A stretch of DNA of 62,915 nt, from NCBI RefSeq assembly GCF_900107265.1, contig NZ_FNPJ01000010.1, positions 1-62,915 of the forward strand, written 5' to 3'. Below the pieces are notes generated by a model. The model had not been told where the DNA came from and searched no databases. It saw only the letters and a list, made by a program, of their open reading frames with translations. The DNA comes from Nitrosomonas sp. Nm33. GTDB taxonomy: Bacteria > Pseudomonadota > Gammaproteobacteria > Burkholderiales > Nitrosomonadaceae. Position numbers and translations under genes: made by a program. Each line of letters opens with the position of its first letter. Within the stretch, counting starts at the first letter, position 1. This document shows, piece after piece, positions 20,747 through 29,249 of the stretch.

Positions 20747-21002
20747 AGAGTTACAGTGCGCGTTGCCTGTCCCCCAAAGCTGCTTACGAACGGTAATGCT
20801 TTGCGGATTCGTCGGCCACGAAAATTGACCGCTGTGCTTGCCACCGCCGATGTTCGTCAGCGTCCCGATCGGCGCGCTGGATAGCGACCGTATCCGTAGG
20901 CGTAGTACCCGTCGAATTTATCAAGATATCTAAAGCGGGACTTGCTCCGACGACTTGCAGCGCGATGTCCGGTTTGCCATTACTATTGAACCTAAATTCC
21001 AA
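20747..21002 (-). pseudogene. Frameshifted C-terminal remnant of an exported repeat-type protein
   Basis: Reading the minus strand, one frame gives NSNGKPDIALQVVGASPALDI up to about 20880. A second frame then continues IGTLTNIGGGKHSGQFSWP and NPQSITVR, so one protein has been split by a frameshift. The style suggests the beta-rich tail of a secreted protein. Its 5' part is absent. Both sides carry the GACAGTATCTG-type repeat, so this may be a fragment left by a transposition event. Confidence 0.5.
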
Positions 21003-21037
21003 CTGAGGAATTTAGGTTCAATCATTCAGCACTTGCA

Positions 21038-21062
21038 ATACAAGACAGTACCTGACTCCATT
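21038..21062. repeat. Short dispersed repeat, GACAGTATCTG type (copy 2)
   Basis: TGCAATACAAGACAGTACCTG matches copy 1 at 20594 in the same orientation and the two reversed copies near 28.7 and 29.95 kb. Confidence 0.5.
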
Positions 21063-21090
21063 GTCTTTTCAGGTCTGTCTCCCTTTTCGT

Positions 21091-22119
21091 TTACAGCGGT
21101 GTTAAGAAAGATACGCCGTTAGCACCTACCGCGGAGCCGTTCTGGAGACGTTGTGCAAACCGACTCCCTTCCGTCTCGCTCTCGTCGCCGAAGACGCGCG
21201 CCACCCTTCCTTTGTGGAAGCTCGACAACTGCTTGCCAAACGGAATAACGCAACCTGCCTGGTCACCATACCGCGCTTGATGCAGCTTTGGCAAGTCGTA
21301 CCAGGGAACTGTAGGCTTGGTGTGATGAGCGTTGTGATAGCCGAAGTTGAGCGTAAGAAGATTTAGCCACAGGTAGTTGACTGAAATCAGATTGCTGAAG
21401 GTATGAGATTCCTCATAGTCCCGATCGCCCCTGCGCTTCATCAAGTCAGCGTGATGATCGGCTGCCAGCATCAGGCCATAGTTATGCTGAAGCGCATCCA
21501 TGAAGCGTAAAACCGTCAAGAAGATCGTATAGGCAAAAAGGTAGCACAGGTATGCCGCTGGTGAATAGAAGAACACCACCAGCAGCAGGCTGAACCTGAC
21601 CACAATGATCATGGTAACCCGCAGCCGCTGGTCCTTTTTGTCCTTAAACAGGAAGGGCGCAAGCATGAGTGCGCCATGCATGAGGAATTCTACGGCGGGC
21701 ACATACAGCCACTCCAACGCCTGCACCATCTTGCATTGAACCGGATGGCGCGCGAGATAGCCTCTGTAATCGAACGTTGTGATGTCCGCGTTATTCACGT
21801 GGTGCTGCATGTGATTGGCGCGCAAATCCTCGTAAGTTCCATAACAGCCGCCAGTAAGCCAGTTTAACGCCTTTCCCAGCATAGCATTGTGATGTGGCGA
21901 TTTGAACAGGGTATTGTGCCCGCAATCATGGATCATATAAGCGGCAATGACCATACCGTGAGCCATCGCGAGCGTGCCAATAATCATAAAGGCCGAATTC
22001 AAGGATAAAATAAGCATCGCTCCGCCAAAATAAGCTAATTGGCAATAAAGCAGCGCTGAAATAGTTGGGCGCAAACTGCCCTTGTAACGAAACCAGATTT
22101 TCTCTATTTTATGAATCAT
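21091..22119 (-). CDS. Membrane fatty acid desaturase
   Basis: The 342-residue integral-membrane diiron desaturase shows the three histidine boxes HDCGHN, HMQHH and HNAHH. Each is next to hydrophobic segments, in the order and spacing of the FA_desaturase family. It would introduce a double bond into a membrane lipid or other hydrocarbon chain. ATG 22119 follows GGAGG; an upstream in-frame start lacks support. It is divergent from a winged-helix regulator and the gap holds a palindrome, so local control is likely. A second desaturase lies at 55.1 kb. Confidence 0.9.
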   Translation of the reverse strand: MIHKIEKIWFRYKGSLRPTISALLYCQLAYFGGAMLILSLNSAFMIIGTLAMAHGMVIAAYMIHDCGHNTLFKSPHHNAMLGKALNWLTGGCYGTYEDLRANHMQHHVNNADITTFDYRGYLARHPVQCKMVQALEWLYVPAVEFLMHGALMLAPFLFKDKKDQRLRVTMIIVVRFSLLLVVFFYSPAAYLCYLFAYTIFLTVLRFMDALQHNYGLMLAADHHADLMKRRGDRDYEESHTFSNLISVNYLWLNLLTLNFGYHNAHHTKPTVPWYDLPKLHQARYGDQAGCVIPFGKQLSSFHKGRVARVFGDESETEGSRFAQRLQNGSAVGANGVSFLTPL

Positions 22120-22182
22120 ATCCAGCAGCCTCCTTTTTGGTGGATCCTTAAACTCACAGAAATGCCTCTGTAAAAACAATTA

Positions 22183-22202
22183 TACATGCAAATTTACATG
22201 TA
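22183..22202. promoter_or_regulatory. Candidate operator palindrome between desaturase and regulator
   Basis: TACATG at 22183-22188 is perfectly inverted as CATGTA at 22197-22202 around an AT-rich 8-nt centre. The site lies in the short gap between the divergent desaturase and regulator genes, where a MarR-type dimer would be expected to bind. The assignment is inferred from position and symmetry. Confidence 0.5.
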
Positions 22203-22248
22203 ATAAAGCGATAACATCATTCCGAATCGACAGAATTGGATTCCAAAA

Positions 22249-22671
22249 ATGCAAGTAAAAATCAAAGACCCGACTAAACCCAAGAAACAACCCAACCCTA
22301 GGCGCCGCCAGTTCATTCAGCTCATTAACTGTACGGATCAGTATTGGATGGAAATTCTGGGAAACAAACTCTTCCATGATCTGAACTACTATGACCTCTT
22401 CACGCAAATGTGGCTGAGGCACAACGATACTTTTTACAAGTCCGAACTGCATCGGCTCATGCCAAATATTAGTCAGCGAACCGCTGTCAAATATGTTCAG
22501 ATCGCTATCGATCACGGTTTTCTCATTGAGCATACAGACCCACAAGATCTGCGTTCGAAGCGGATTACGATGTCTGCCGATCTCAAGCGGAAAATTGAGC
22601 TTTTCCTGGATTATGCCATTTCAGTGTTCGAAACATTTCCGCCGCCGGATTCTCAGCCGCCCGATTCATAA
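22249..22671 (+). CDS. Winged-helix (MarR-like) transcriptional regulator
   Basis: The 140-residue protein has a basic N-terminus and a winged-helix core. FYKSELHRLMPNISQRTAVKYVQIAIDHGFL is the recognition region and HTDPQDLRSKRITMSADLKRKIE the wing. It ends in a Pro-rich tail. The overall plan resembles MarR-type dimeric regulators. Divergent placement with the desaturase and the intervening palindrome suggest it controls that gene and itself, perhaps in response to lipids or membrane state. Confidence 0.75.
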   Translation: MQVKIKDPTKPKKQPNPRRRQFIQLINCTDQYWMEILGNKLFHDLNYYDLFTQMWLRHNDTFYKSELHRLMPNISQRTAVKYVQIAIDHGFLIEHTDPQDLRSKRITMSADLKRKIELFLDYAISVFETFPPPDSQPPDS

Positions 22672-22695
22672 CAACAAAACAAGCGGTGTCTCGCC

Positions 22696-22722
22696 AACCC
22701 CGGTAGGCTGCCAGCCGGGGTT
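22696..22722 (+). terminator. GC-rich hairpin after the regulator gene
   Basis: An 8-bp perfect stem (AACCCCGG at 22696-22703, complement at 22715-22722) with an 11-nt loop lies 25 bp after the regulator stop. No long T-run follows, so it may be a weak or factor-assisted terminator. Confidence 0.5.
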
Positions 22723-22867
22723 ATCGAACTTCAGCGTCGTACCTCTGGCCAGCGCGGATGACGTTGTTTTGCCAAAACATAATTGAAATGAGCGTGGAAC
22801 TGGTAACCTATGATCCTAGTTATGAGAGGGTTATGCGCGAAATTCGTCGAGCATTTTGGATGGAAAT

Positions 22868-23146
22868 AATAGGGACAGACCGCGGTTTTACTTGTAGGCA
22901 GCAGACCTACCGCGAGCTGTTCCGTTATGAATTAGAGTCTAGGCTGCTAGATGAGATCCGGCGGGTAGCAAATAGCACAACCAAATAGCACAACATATTG
23001 GGTTATGAACGCTTCGCGCTACCGATATCGGCGACCCTGAACTAACGGGCAGTGCCCGGCAAATCTGGACAACCGCGCAAGGTGGTAGAACCAAAATCCA
23101 GCAATTTATTTCTCACATAGTCGTAAACCGTGGGCTGTCCCATATT
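22868..23146. mobile_element. Miniature element B, copy 2 (279 bp, RAYT-derived)
   Basis: It starts AATAGGGACAGACCGCGG and ends in the near-complementary ACCGTGGGCTGTCCCATATT. Inside, one frame reads TYRELFRYELESRLLDEIRR and later YERFALPISATLN, matching the C-terminal style of REP-associated tyrosine transposases with the catalytic core missing. The internal layout is the same as in copies 1 and 3. Confidence 0.75.
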
Positions 23147-23275
23147 CTGCTGCTCTATTAATTTATCACGCCGCTTTTTATTGTTCGAATTGGTAGCGGT
23201 GTTAGATAGTGTCGTCACAAGATATAAAAAATAGCATAATTGGCAAATTACCAATTTCTAACGAGAAGATTTGCC

Positions 23276-23342
23276 ATGATTTCAACGAGTGCAGCGTATC
23301 GCAGACATGACATTTCAGATGAAGTTTGGACGTTATTAGAGA
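23276..23342 (+). pseudogene. N-terminal scrap of an IS5-type transposase
   Basis: AAYRRHDISDEVWTLLE is the characteristic N-terminus of IS5-family transposases. The frame is cut after about 22 codons by the left inverted repeat of the IS481-type element, and I find no continuation on the far side of it. Confidence 0.6.
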
Positions 23343-24356
23343 TGTTTAGTCCCACGGTGTGCTGGAGTAATATACAGCCAGCTATTGACGGAGGATTTAT
23401 GGGACAGATACTGCACGGAAGCGCCCGCACGATGGAGGCGGTGCGTCGAGCGATACAACATAGTCAAGAGAGCCTGAGTGTTCTGGCCAAACGGCACGGG
23501 ATCAATCCCAAGACTGTGGGAAAATGGAAAAAGCGGTCTTTCGTCCACGATGTGCCGATGGGACCGAAGGAGCCGGCCTCGACGGTTCTGACGAAAGAAG
23601 AAGCCATGTGCGTGGCTTTTCGCCAGCACACGCTGTTGCCTCTGGATGATTGCCTGTATGCGCTTCAGCCGACCATTCCGCGCCTGTCGCGTTCGGCATT
23701 GCATCGTTGCTATCAGCGCAACGGCATCAGCCGGTTACCGGACGTGGACGGCGATAAGCCGGCGAAGAAAAAGTTCAAGAAGTATCCGATCGGCTACTTC
23801 CACATCGACTTGGCCGAAGTACGCACCGAGGAAGGAAAGCTGTATCTGTTCGTTGCTATCGACCGCACCAGTAAATTTGCTTATGCAGAGCTGCACAAAC
23901 AATCCGACAGGAAAATATCAACGACATTCCTGAATAATCTGGTAAAAGCCGTTCCCTACAAAATCCATACAGTCCTGACAGACAACGGCAGCCAGTTCTG
24001 TCACCCGCCGCGTTACAGGAACGGCCCAACAGCAAAATGGATTACGCATATGTTCGATCTGTGCTGCAACGGCCACGGTATCGAGCACAGGCTTACCAAA
24101 CCCAAACATCCCTGGACCAACGGACAGATGGAGCACATGAACAGAACCATCAAGGAAGCCACGGTCAAGCGCTATTACTATGCCTCCCATGACCAGTTGA
24201 AGGCTCACCTGCACAGATTTCTGATGGCTTGCCACTTCACCCGCAGGCTCAAAACACTCAAAGGCATCATCCCTTACAAATATATCTGCAAGCTATGGAC
24301 AAAAGAGTCGGAACGATTTAACGTCAACCCATTCCAGCACACCGTGGGGTTAAACA
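23343..24356 (+). mobile_element. IS481-family insertion sequence, apparently complete
   Basis: The 1014-bp element is bounded by 24-bp inverted repeats: TGTTTAGTCCCACGGTGTGC onward at the left and the complement with two mismatches at the right. It contains one intact transposase gene. A fragment of the same element is at 28193-28374 in reverse. I see no target-site duplication. Confidence 0.8.
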
Positions 24357-24361
24357 CCTAG
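23399..24361 (+). CDS. IS481-family transposase
   Basis: The 320-residue protein has an N-terminal helix-turn-helix (SLSVLAKRHGINPKTVGKWKK) and an rve-type DDE integrase core. HIDLAEV, LTDNGSQF and the NGQMEHMNRTIKEAT region supply the three acidic residues. I start at ATG 23399, just after GGAGG; a longer frame upstream belongs to the interrupted IS5-type gene. The stop lies a few bases beyond the right inverted repeat. Confidence 0.85.
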   Translation: MGQILHGSARTMEAVRRAIQHSQESLSVLAKRHGINPKTVGKWKKRSFVHDVPMGPKEPASTVLTKEEAMCVAFRQHTLLPLDDCLYALQPTIPRLSRSALHRCYQRNGISRLPDVDGDKPAKKKFKKYPIGYFHIDLAEVRTEEGKLYLFVAIDRTSKFAYAELHKQSDRKISTTFLNNLVKAVPYKIHTVLTDNGSQFCHPPRYRNGPTAKWITHMFDLCCNGHGIEHRLTKPKHPWTNGQMEHMNRTIKEATVKRYYYASHDQLKAHLHRFLMACHFTRRLKTLKGIIPYKYICKLWTKESERFNVNPFQHTVGLNT

Positions 24362-24628
24362 GTCAGCTGGCAAACTAAATAACATTCCTCCATACCCTGC
24401 GTGGGGTTTCTTTTCCCAATAAAACCTGTAAACTGAGAAATCGTCAAACAAGTAACGATGGCGTCATTACTTAATTTTGTGGCTATTTCCGGATTGTAGG
24501 GAATGCCATCTCTTCCCGGTGAATTCAAGAGAATACAGGGATAAGCCTTTGTTTATTATTCAATAATACAGGCTACAGATGCGTACTTGTTTTACGTACT
24601 AAGTCAGTAAATTTAGGAGGAAATATGG

Positions 24629-25240
24629 ATGGCCGGTTCCATTTCGTTAATGGCCTGTCATGAATGCGATTTACTGTTGCGCGTGGATCATTCGTTCGCA
24701 GAGGGAGTAGTGAAATGTCCTCGCTGCGCTGCTGTTCTGCTTAAACATAAGCGGCACAGCCTAGATTTAACCCTGGCATATACGATTACCGGTTTGATTT
24801 TATTTGTGATCTCCAATGCCTTTCCGATTATTGACTTCCAATTTGAAAGGCAGAGCACAGAAACTAACTTGCTTTCAGGAGTCTGGGAGCTGCTCGATCA
24901 GGACATGTACTTGCTTGCAGGTCTCGTATTTGTTACCACCATCCTTGCACCTTTCACCCAGCTTGCCACTTTGCTCTATGTATTTTTACCACTAAAGTTC
25001 AACCATATCGCGCCATATACAGTTGAGGTATTTCGCTTTGCATCAGCGCTTAGGTCCTGGAGCATGATGGAAGTCTTCATGCTTGGTATTCTGGTTTCCG
25101 CGGTCAAGTTAGCTGCCATGGGGACGATTGTTCCTGGCATTGCCCTGTGGTCCTTTGGTATTCTAATCTTTGTGCTGGCGGCGGCCACATCCAGCCTCAA
25201 CCCGGATCTGGTATGGGAAAAGCTGGGAGTTAGCCAGTGA
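24629..25240 (+). CDS. pqiA: Paraquat-inducible protein A-like membrane protein (first copy)
   Basis: PqiA proteins are inner-membrane partners of the MCE protein PqiB in envelope lipid trafficking. The 203-residue protein starts with a zinc-ribbon-like CHECDLLL and CPRCAAVL pair, then has four transmembrane segments with the family motif SWSMMEVFMLGILVSAVKL. It equals half of a classical PqiA. GGAGG lies eight bases before the ATG. The next gene begins at an overlapping GTGA, so the two halves are coupled. Confidence 0.9.
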   Translation: MAGSISLMACHECDLLLRVDHSFAEGVVKCPRCAAVLLKHKRHSLDLTLAYTITGLILFVISNAFPIIDFQFERQSTETNLLSGVWELLDQDMYLLAGLVFVTTILAPFTQLATLLYVFLPLKFNHIAPYTVEVFRFASALRSWSMMEVFMLGILVSAVKLAAMGTIVPGIALWSFGILIFVLAAATSSLNPDLVWEKLGVSQ

Positions 25241-25872
25241 ACGATCAAACTAACACTTGGATTACTGCAGCTGCAGTCGGTCTGATAAATTGCCACAGCT
25301 GCGGCCTGCTGCATAAAGCGACCCCGGTGCATGGTTATTGCCACCGTTGCGGTGCATCTTTGCATTTACGCAAACCCGATAGTCTGTCACGGACCTGGGC
25401 TTATTTGCTTGCCGCCTATATTTTGTACATCCCAGCCAATGTATTGCCAATTATGACAACTACCAGTCTGGGATCGGTCCAGTCGAATACGATTTTAAGC
25501 GGCGTTAACTATCTTCTGGTCTCAGGTTCGTGGTTAGTGGCCTTGATCATATTTATAGCCAGCATTTTTGTACCTGTACTGAAGTTGATTATTCTCAGTT
25601 ACCTGGCGATTTCTGTTCAAGTGCGTTCTTCATGGCACCCTCGGGAACGAGCACGACTCTATCGTCTGGCGGAAATCATGGGGCGATGGTCCATGGTCGA
25701 TATCTATGTGGTGACATTGATGGTGGCTTTGGTCAAAATTCAAGGATTGGCTGATATCGATGCAGACATCGGCGCTGTTGCCTTTGGGGCGGTTGTAGTC
25801 CTGACGATGCTGGCGGCCATGTCATTCGATCCCAGGCTGATCTGGGATAACGCAGAGAAAAATAATGAATGA
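25237..25872 (+). CDS. pqiA: Paraquat-inducible protein A-like membrane protein (second copy)
   Basis: The second PqiA half has 211 residues, with the cysteine motifs CHSCGLLH and CHRCGASLHL and four transmembrane segments including GRWSMVDIYVVTLMVALVKI. The start codon is GTG, inside the stop of the first copy. In Escherichia coli the two modules are fused in one PqiA; here they are separate overlapping genes. Its end overlaps the pqiB start. Confidence 0.9.
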   Translation: MNDQTNTWITAAAVGLINCHSCGLLHKATPVHGYCHRCGASLHLRKPDSLSRTWAYLLAAYILYIPANVLPIMTTTSLGSVQSNTILSGVNYLLVSGSWLVALIIFIASIFVPVLKLIILSYLAISVQVRSSWHPRERARLYRLAEIMGRWSMVDIYVVTLMVALVKIQGLADIDADIGAVAFGAVVVLTMLAAMSFDPRLIWDNAEKNNE

Positions 25873-27493
25873 GCAAAGCTTAAATGAAAAACAAACCAGC
25901 GACCTGCCGGTAGCGCGAGTGGAAACCCGCAGTGGAATATCCATAGTCTGGCTGATTCCACTGGTGGCATTGCTTGTCGGTGCATGGCTGGCTTATAAAG
26001 CGTGGTCTGAAACTGGCCCCACCATCACGATAAACTTCAAAACTGCAGAAGGACTGGAAGCGGGTAAAACTAAAATCAAATACAAAAACGTCGAGATTGG
26101 CCAGATCCGGTCAATCGAACTGAGCGATGATCTGTCGCACGTTATTGTCACCGCTGAATTGGTCAGGAATGCCAAGCATTATGTGACACAAAGTACGCGT
26201 TTTTGGGTGGTTCGCGCACGCATTGCGGCAGGTGAGGTTTCCGGACTGAGTACGCTTTTATCTGGCGCTTATATCGGCATAGATCCCGGAAAAGAAGGCG
26301 ACAGCGCGAGGCATTTCGTCGGGCTGGAAACCCCGCCAGTGTTGACAGATGACACACCTGGAAGTCATTTTTTTCTTCGTGCTGACAATCTAGGTTCTCT
26401 GGATGTCGGGTCGCCGGTATATTACCGTATGATCAAAGTGGGTCAGGTGATCGGCTATCGCTTCGCTGAGGATGGTCAATCGGTGGAGATTGATGTATTC
26501 ATCCATTCACCCCATGACAAACAGGTCAATTCCAATACTCGTTTTTGGAATGCGAGCGGCCTGGAAATATCTTTAGATGCCAATGGTATACAGATAAACA
26601 CTGAGTCATTGGTCACTGTCATGATGGGCGGCATCGCTTTTGAGACTCCAAGAAAGCTGAGTCAGGTAGAGCCCGTTGCCAAGGACCGTGAATTTGTTCT
26701 GTTCAAAAACCGTGAAGCTACTATTCTGGAAAATCCTACACTTAAGATTGAATATGTATTGCATTTTTCCGGTTCGGTGCGTGGCTTAAGTTTGGGTGCG
26801 CCGGTAGAGTTCAGGGGAATCCCGGTCGGCGAAGTGATTGATATCGACATGGAATTCAATGCAGAATCCAACGAGATCATGATTCCAGTGACAATAGAAT
26901 TTATACCTGAAAGCATAATATTCAAAGGCGTTCCCAACCAAATAGAGTTTATCCGCAGCCATCACAAAACAGTTATGAATGACTTCGTCAAACGGGGAAT
27001 GCGCGCCCAGTTAAAAACTGGAAATTATATGACAGGTCAGTTGTTTATCGATCTGGATTTTATTCCTGATGCACCTATCGCAAGCATTAATTGGGAAAAG
27101 ACACCTCCCGTGTTTCCCACTACGCCAACACCCTTTGAGGAAATCAGCACCACGCTTACCAGCTTGATCAAAAAACTGAAGAATCTTCCATTGGAGAAAA
27201 TTGGAAGTCAGCTTCAGGACACAGTCATCACATTGACGTCGACCATGCAGAAGACGGAGCAATTGGTTCACGCTCTGAATACTTCTGTTACGCCGGCGAT
27301 CACTGCGACATTAGATGAGACCCAGAAGATGCTTTCCACTGTGGAGCAAACAATTCAAAGCGACTCGTCCACGCAACGTGACCTGCAAGATGTGTTCGAT
27401 GAATTGTCAAAAGCCCTACGATCCATCCGTATCATGGCCGATTATCTGGAACGACATCCTGAGGCACTCATTCACGGCAAACGAGAAAATTAA
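25865..27493 (+). CDS. pqiB: PqiB-type MCE protein
   Basis: The 542-residue protein has one N-terminal membrane anchor (IVWLIPLVALLVGAWLAYKA) and three MCE/MlaD domains starting near residues 43, 160 and 290. A C-terminal helical region with coiled-coil character (from ISTTLTSLIKKL) follows. PqiB builds a hexameric periplasmic tunnel for lipids between the membranes. It overlaps pqiA upstream by 8 bp and pqiC downstream by 1 bp, so all four genes are one operon. Confidence 0.95.
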   Translation: MNEQSLNEKQTSDLPVARVETRSGISIVWLIPLVALLVGAWLAYKAWSETGPTITINFKTAEGLEAGKTKIKYKNVEIGQIRSIELSDDLSHVIVTAELVRNAKHYVTQSTRFWVVRARIAAGEVSGLSTLLSGAYIGIDPGKEGDSARHFVGLETPPVLTDDTPGSHFFLRADNLGSLDVGSPVYYRMIKVGQVIGYRFAEDGQSVEIDVFIHSPHDKQVNSNTRFWNASGLEISLDANGIQINTESLVTVMMGGIAFETPRKLSQVEPVAKDREFVLFKNREATILENPTLKIEYVLHFSGSVRGLSLGAPVEFRGIPVGEVIDIDMEFNAESNEIMIPVTIEFIPESIIFKGVPNQIEFIRSHHKTVMNDFVKRGMRAQLKTGNYMTGQLFIDLDFIPDAPIASINWEKTPPVFPTTPTPFEEISTTLTSLIKKLKNLPLEKIGSQLQDTVITLTSTMQKTEQLVHALNTSVTPAITATLDETQKMLSTVEQTIQSDSSTQRDLQDVFDELSKALRSIRIMADYLERHPEALIHGKREN

Positions 27494-28104
27494 TGATACC
27501 TCCATCCCTTGTATTCCGTTGTCTAGTCATCTTGGTGGCGTTATTGGTGACTGGATGTGCAAGTACGCCTACTTATACGTTTTATACGTTAAGTGCCATG
27601 CAGGCAGTAGATGCAAAACTTCCAACTGTTTACCACAGCAATAATGCCACTATTTCAGTAAATCTCGTTTCGTTTCCATCCTATTTAGATCGCCCGCAAA
27701 TCGTTACTCGGCCTACGGCGCATACGTTGGTAATCCATGAATTTCGGCGCTGGGGTGGATCGCTGGAAGACGATTTTGTGCGGGTACTTGGCGAAAACCT
27801 GTCAATCCTATTGAATACTCAACATATTTTTTTGCCACGACAAAATGCGCCGTTTACTATCGATTACCGCGTTGCTATCGATGTTAAACGATTCGATGGA
27901 AATCTGGGCGAGCAAATCGTCCTTGATGTCGACTGGATGATTATCACCCAAGAAAATAAAGAGCGCGCAGTGATCAGAAAATCAGTGATACGTGAAGCCG
28001 TTGACTCGAACGATTATGAGTCTCTGGTATCGGCTAAAAGTAAGGCTGTAGAAAAATTAAGCCATGAAATTGCTGATGTAATCTGGAAAATCCAGAGTAA
28101 TTAA
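27493..28104 (+). CDS. pqiC: PqiC-type outer-membrane lipoprotein
   Basis: The 203-residue lipoprotein has the signal and lipobox LVTGC and the ABC-type auxiliary lipoprotein fold (DUF330). Characteristic segments are FPSYLDRPQIVTR and EFRRWGGSLEDDFVRVLGENL. PqiC anchors the PqiB tunnel at the outer membrane. The ATG overlaps the pqiB stop as TAATG. Confidence 0.92.
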   Translation: MIPPSLVFRCLVILVALLVTGCASTPTYTFYTLSAMQAVDAKLPTVYHSNNATISVNLVSFPSYLDRPQIVTRPTAHTLVIHEFRRWGGSLEDDFVRVLGENLSILLNTQHIFLPRQNAPFTIDYRVAIDVKRFDGNLGEQIVLDVDWMIITQENKERAVIRKSVIREAVDSNDYESLVSAKSKAVEKLSHEIADVIWKIQSN

Positions 28105-28192
28105 TCCCTATGCTCTGAAAATGGAGTAGAAACTAATTCTTGTGTCTGTCACATTTTCCAAGTAGTAAAAAACTGATTCCCCAAACTAGATA

Positions 28193-28374
28193 TTTAGTCC
28201 CACGGTGTGCTGGAATGGGTTGACGTTAAATCGTTCTGGCTCTTTTGTCCATGTTTTGCAGATATATTCGTAAGGAGTGAGGCCCTTAAGTGTTTTGAAC
28301 CTGCAGGCGAAGTGGCAAGCCATCAGAAATCTGTGCAGGTGAGCTTTCAACTGGTCGAGGGAGGCATAGTATAG
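28193..28374 (-). pseudogene. Fragment of an IS481-family element, transposase C-terminus
   Basis: This 182-bp segment is the right end of the same element found intact at 23343-24356, in reverse orientation and with several substitutions. On the minus strand it encodes the transposase tail (LDQLKAHLHRFLMACHF, ERFNVNPFQHTVG) and ends in the inverted repeat. The rest of the element is missing. Confidence 0.85.
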
Positions 28375-28407
28375 CTAAACAAGATAATTATGATTATTAT
28401 GGAAAGC

Positions 28408-28697
28408 ATGGCATATTCGTTGGATTTCGCCGTAAAGTTCTGTCTGTTCGAAAGAAAGAAGGACTTACCATAGCGGAGGTGGCGGCCCGGTTTGATGCTG
28501 GTGTGGCAAGAGTGACGCGCTGGATTAAGAACATCCATCGCAAGCCCCAAGGGTTCAGGAGACGCAAAATTGATCTGGAGGCGCTGCGCCAGGATATTCT
28601 CGATTACCCCGGTGCTTATCCGTTTGAGCGGGCAAAGCGTCTGGGCGTCACGCAAAATGTGATTTTTCTTGCTCTCAGGAAATTAGGCGTATATAAG
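28408..28697 (+). pseudogene. IS630-type transposase N-terminus, frameshifted and truncated
   Basis: The start ATGGCATATTCGTTGGATTT encodes MAYSLDF, then needs a one-base shift to continue RRKVLSVRKKEGLTIAEVAA and the helix-turn-helix VTRWIKN, followed by IDLEALRQDILDYPGAYPFE. This is the DNA-binding half of an IS630-family transposase. It stops at the REP-type repeat at about 28694, so it was cut by that element. Confidence 0.75.
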
Positions 28698-28730
28698 GGG
28701 TCAGATACTGTCTTGCAATACAACATCTAA
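28694..28730. repeat. Short dispersed repeat, GACAGTATCTG type (copy 3, reversed)
   Basis: GTCAGATACTGTCTTGCAATA is the complement of the copies near 20.6 and 21.05 kb. It joins the 3' end of the neighbouring REP-associated transposase remnant, which supports it being that element's end. Confidence 0.55.
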
Positions 28731-29065
28731 CTTTTTTCTGCTTTTTTAACAACCAGACTGACAGTAGCGTAATGCAACCCGAATTCGTCACGATTTGTTT
28801 CATTGTATAGTCACCCGTTTGATAAGCTGTCGCATTCCCTTGGATAAATTCGTCTCCACCGTTTCCACAACGATATGATAGTAATTATCCATCAGACAAT
28901 ACGCATAACAAATCCAATTAAATCGTTTATAAACATGACCGAACAACGCCAACCAGGAAGCGCGATCAGAATCGTCCAGATAAATCCTTCCCCCGACGAT
29001 GTCCTCGAGACATCACGTGAATACAAGCCACCGGACACTTCAATTCTTAGAACAGTCTTCGACAT
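28727..29065 (-). pseudogene. REP-associated tyrosine transposase (RAYT) remnant
   Basis: On the minus strand the frame starts at ATG 29065 with SKTVLRIEVSGGLY. After small shifts it continues YHVMSRGHRRG and IYLDDSDRASWLALFGHVYK, then CLMDNYYHIVVET. The last segment corresponds to the HUH metal-binding motif (usually MDNHYH), here with Tyr replacing the first His. After NLSKGMRQL the rest of the core is deleted and a broken C-terminal helix-turn-helix follows. Multiple frameshifts, the lost His and the deletion show the gene is dead. Confidence 0.75.
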
Positions 29066-29208
29066 GTACAAGGTACCAGAACAAAATATCTATGCCTCTT
29101 CTATAGTTAGTCATCCTCTGCACACTTATTTAGTCGTCCCTGAAATATCATCAATCCATTGAAGATATTGATATTGAAAAAAGAACGAGAATGTTGTGAC
29201 GGCATTGT

Positions 29209-29233
29209 GGTCGGTTTGAACCGCTAATTAGGC
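29209..29233 (-). other. Half attC-like site downstream of the DUF1264 gene
   Basis: Read on the minus strand, GCCTAAT (R''-type core) is followed by the dyad CGGTTCAAACCG and ACC, as at the start of an attC site. No GTTRRRY partner follows, so the site looks truncated where the transposon debris begins. Confidence 0.3.
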
Positions 29234-29249
29234 AAATAACACGCAACGC

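Noticed and set aside
22758..22988. 76-codon frame starting before miniature element B copy 2
   Set aside because: Its second half lies entirely in the element; the first part alone is too short to judge.
28875..29162. 95-codon plus-strand frame
   Set aside because: It is antisense to a clearly recognisable RAYT remnant on the minus strand.
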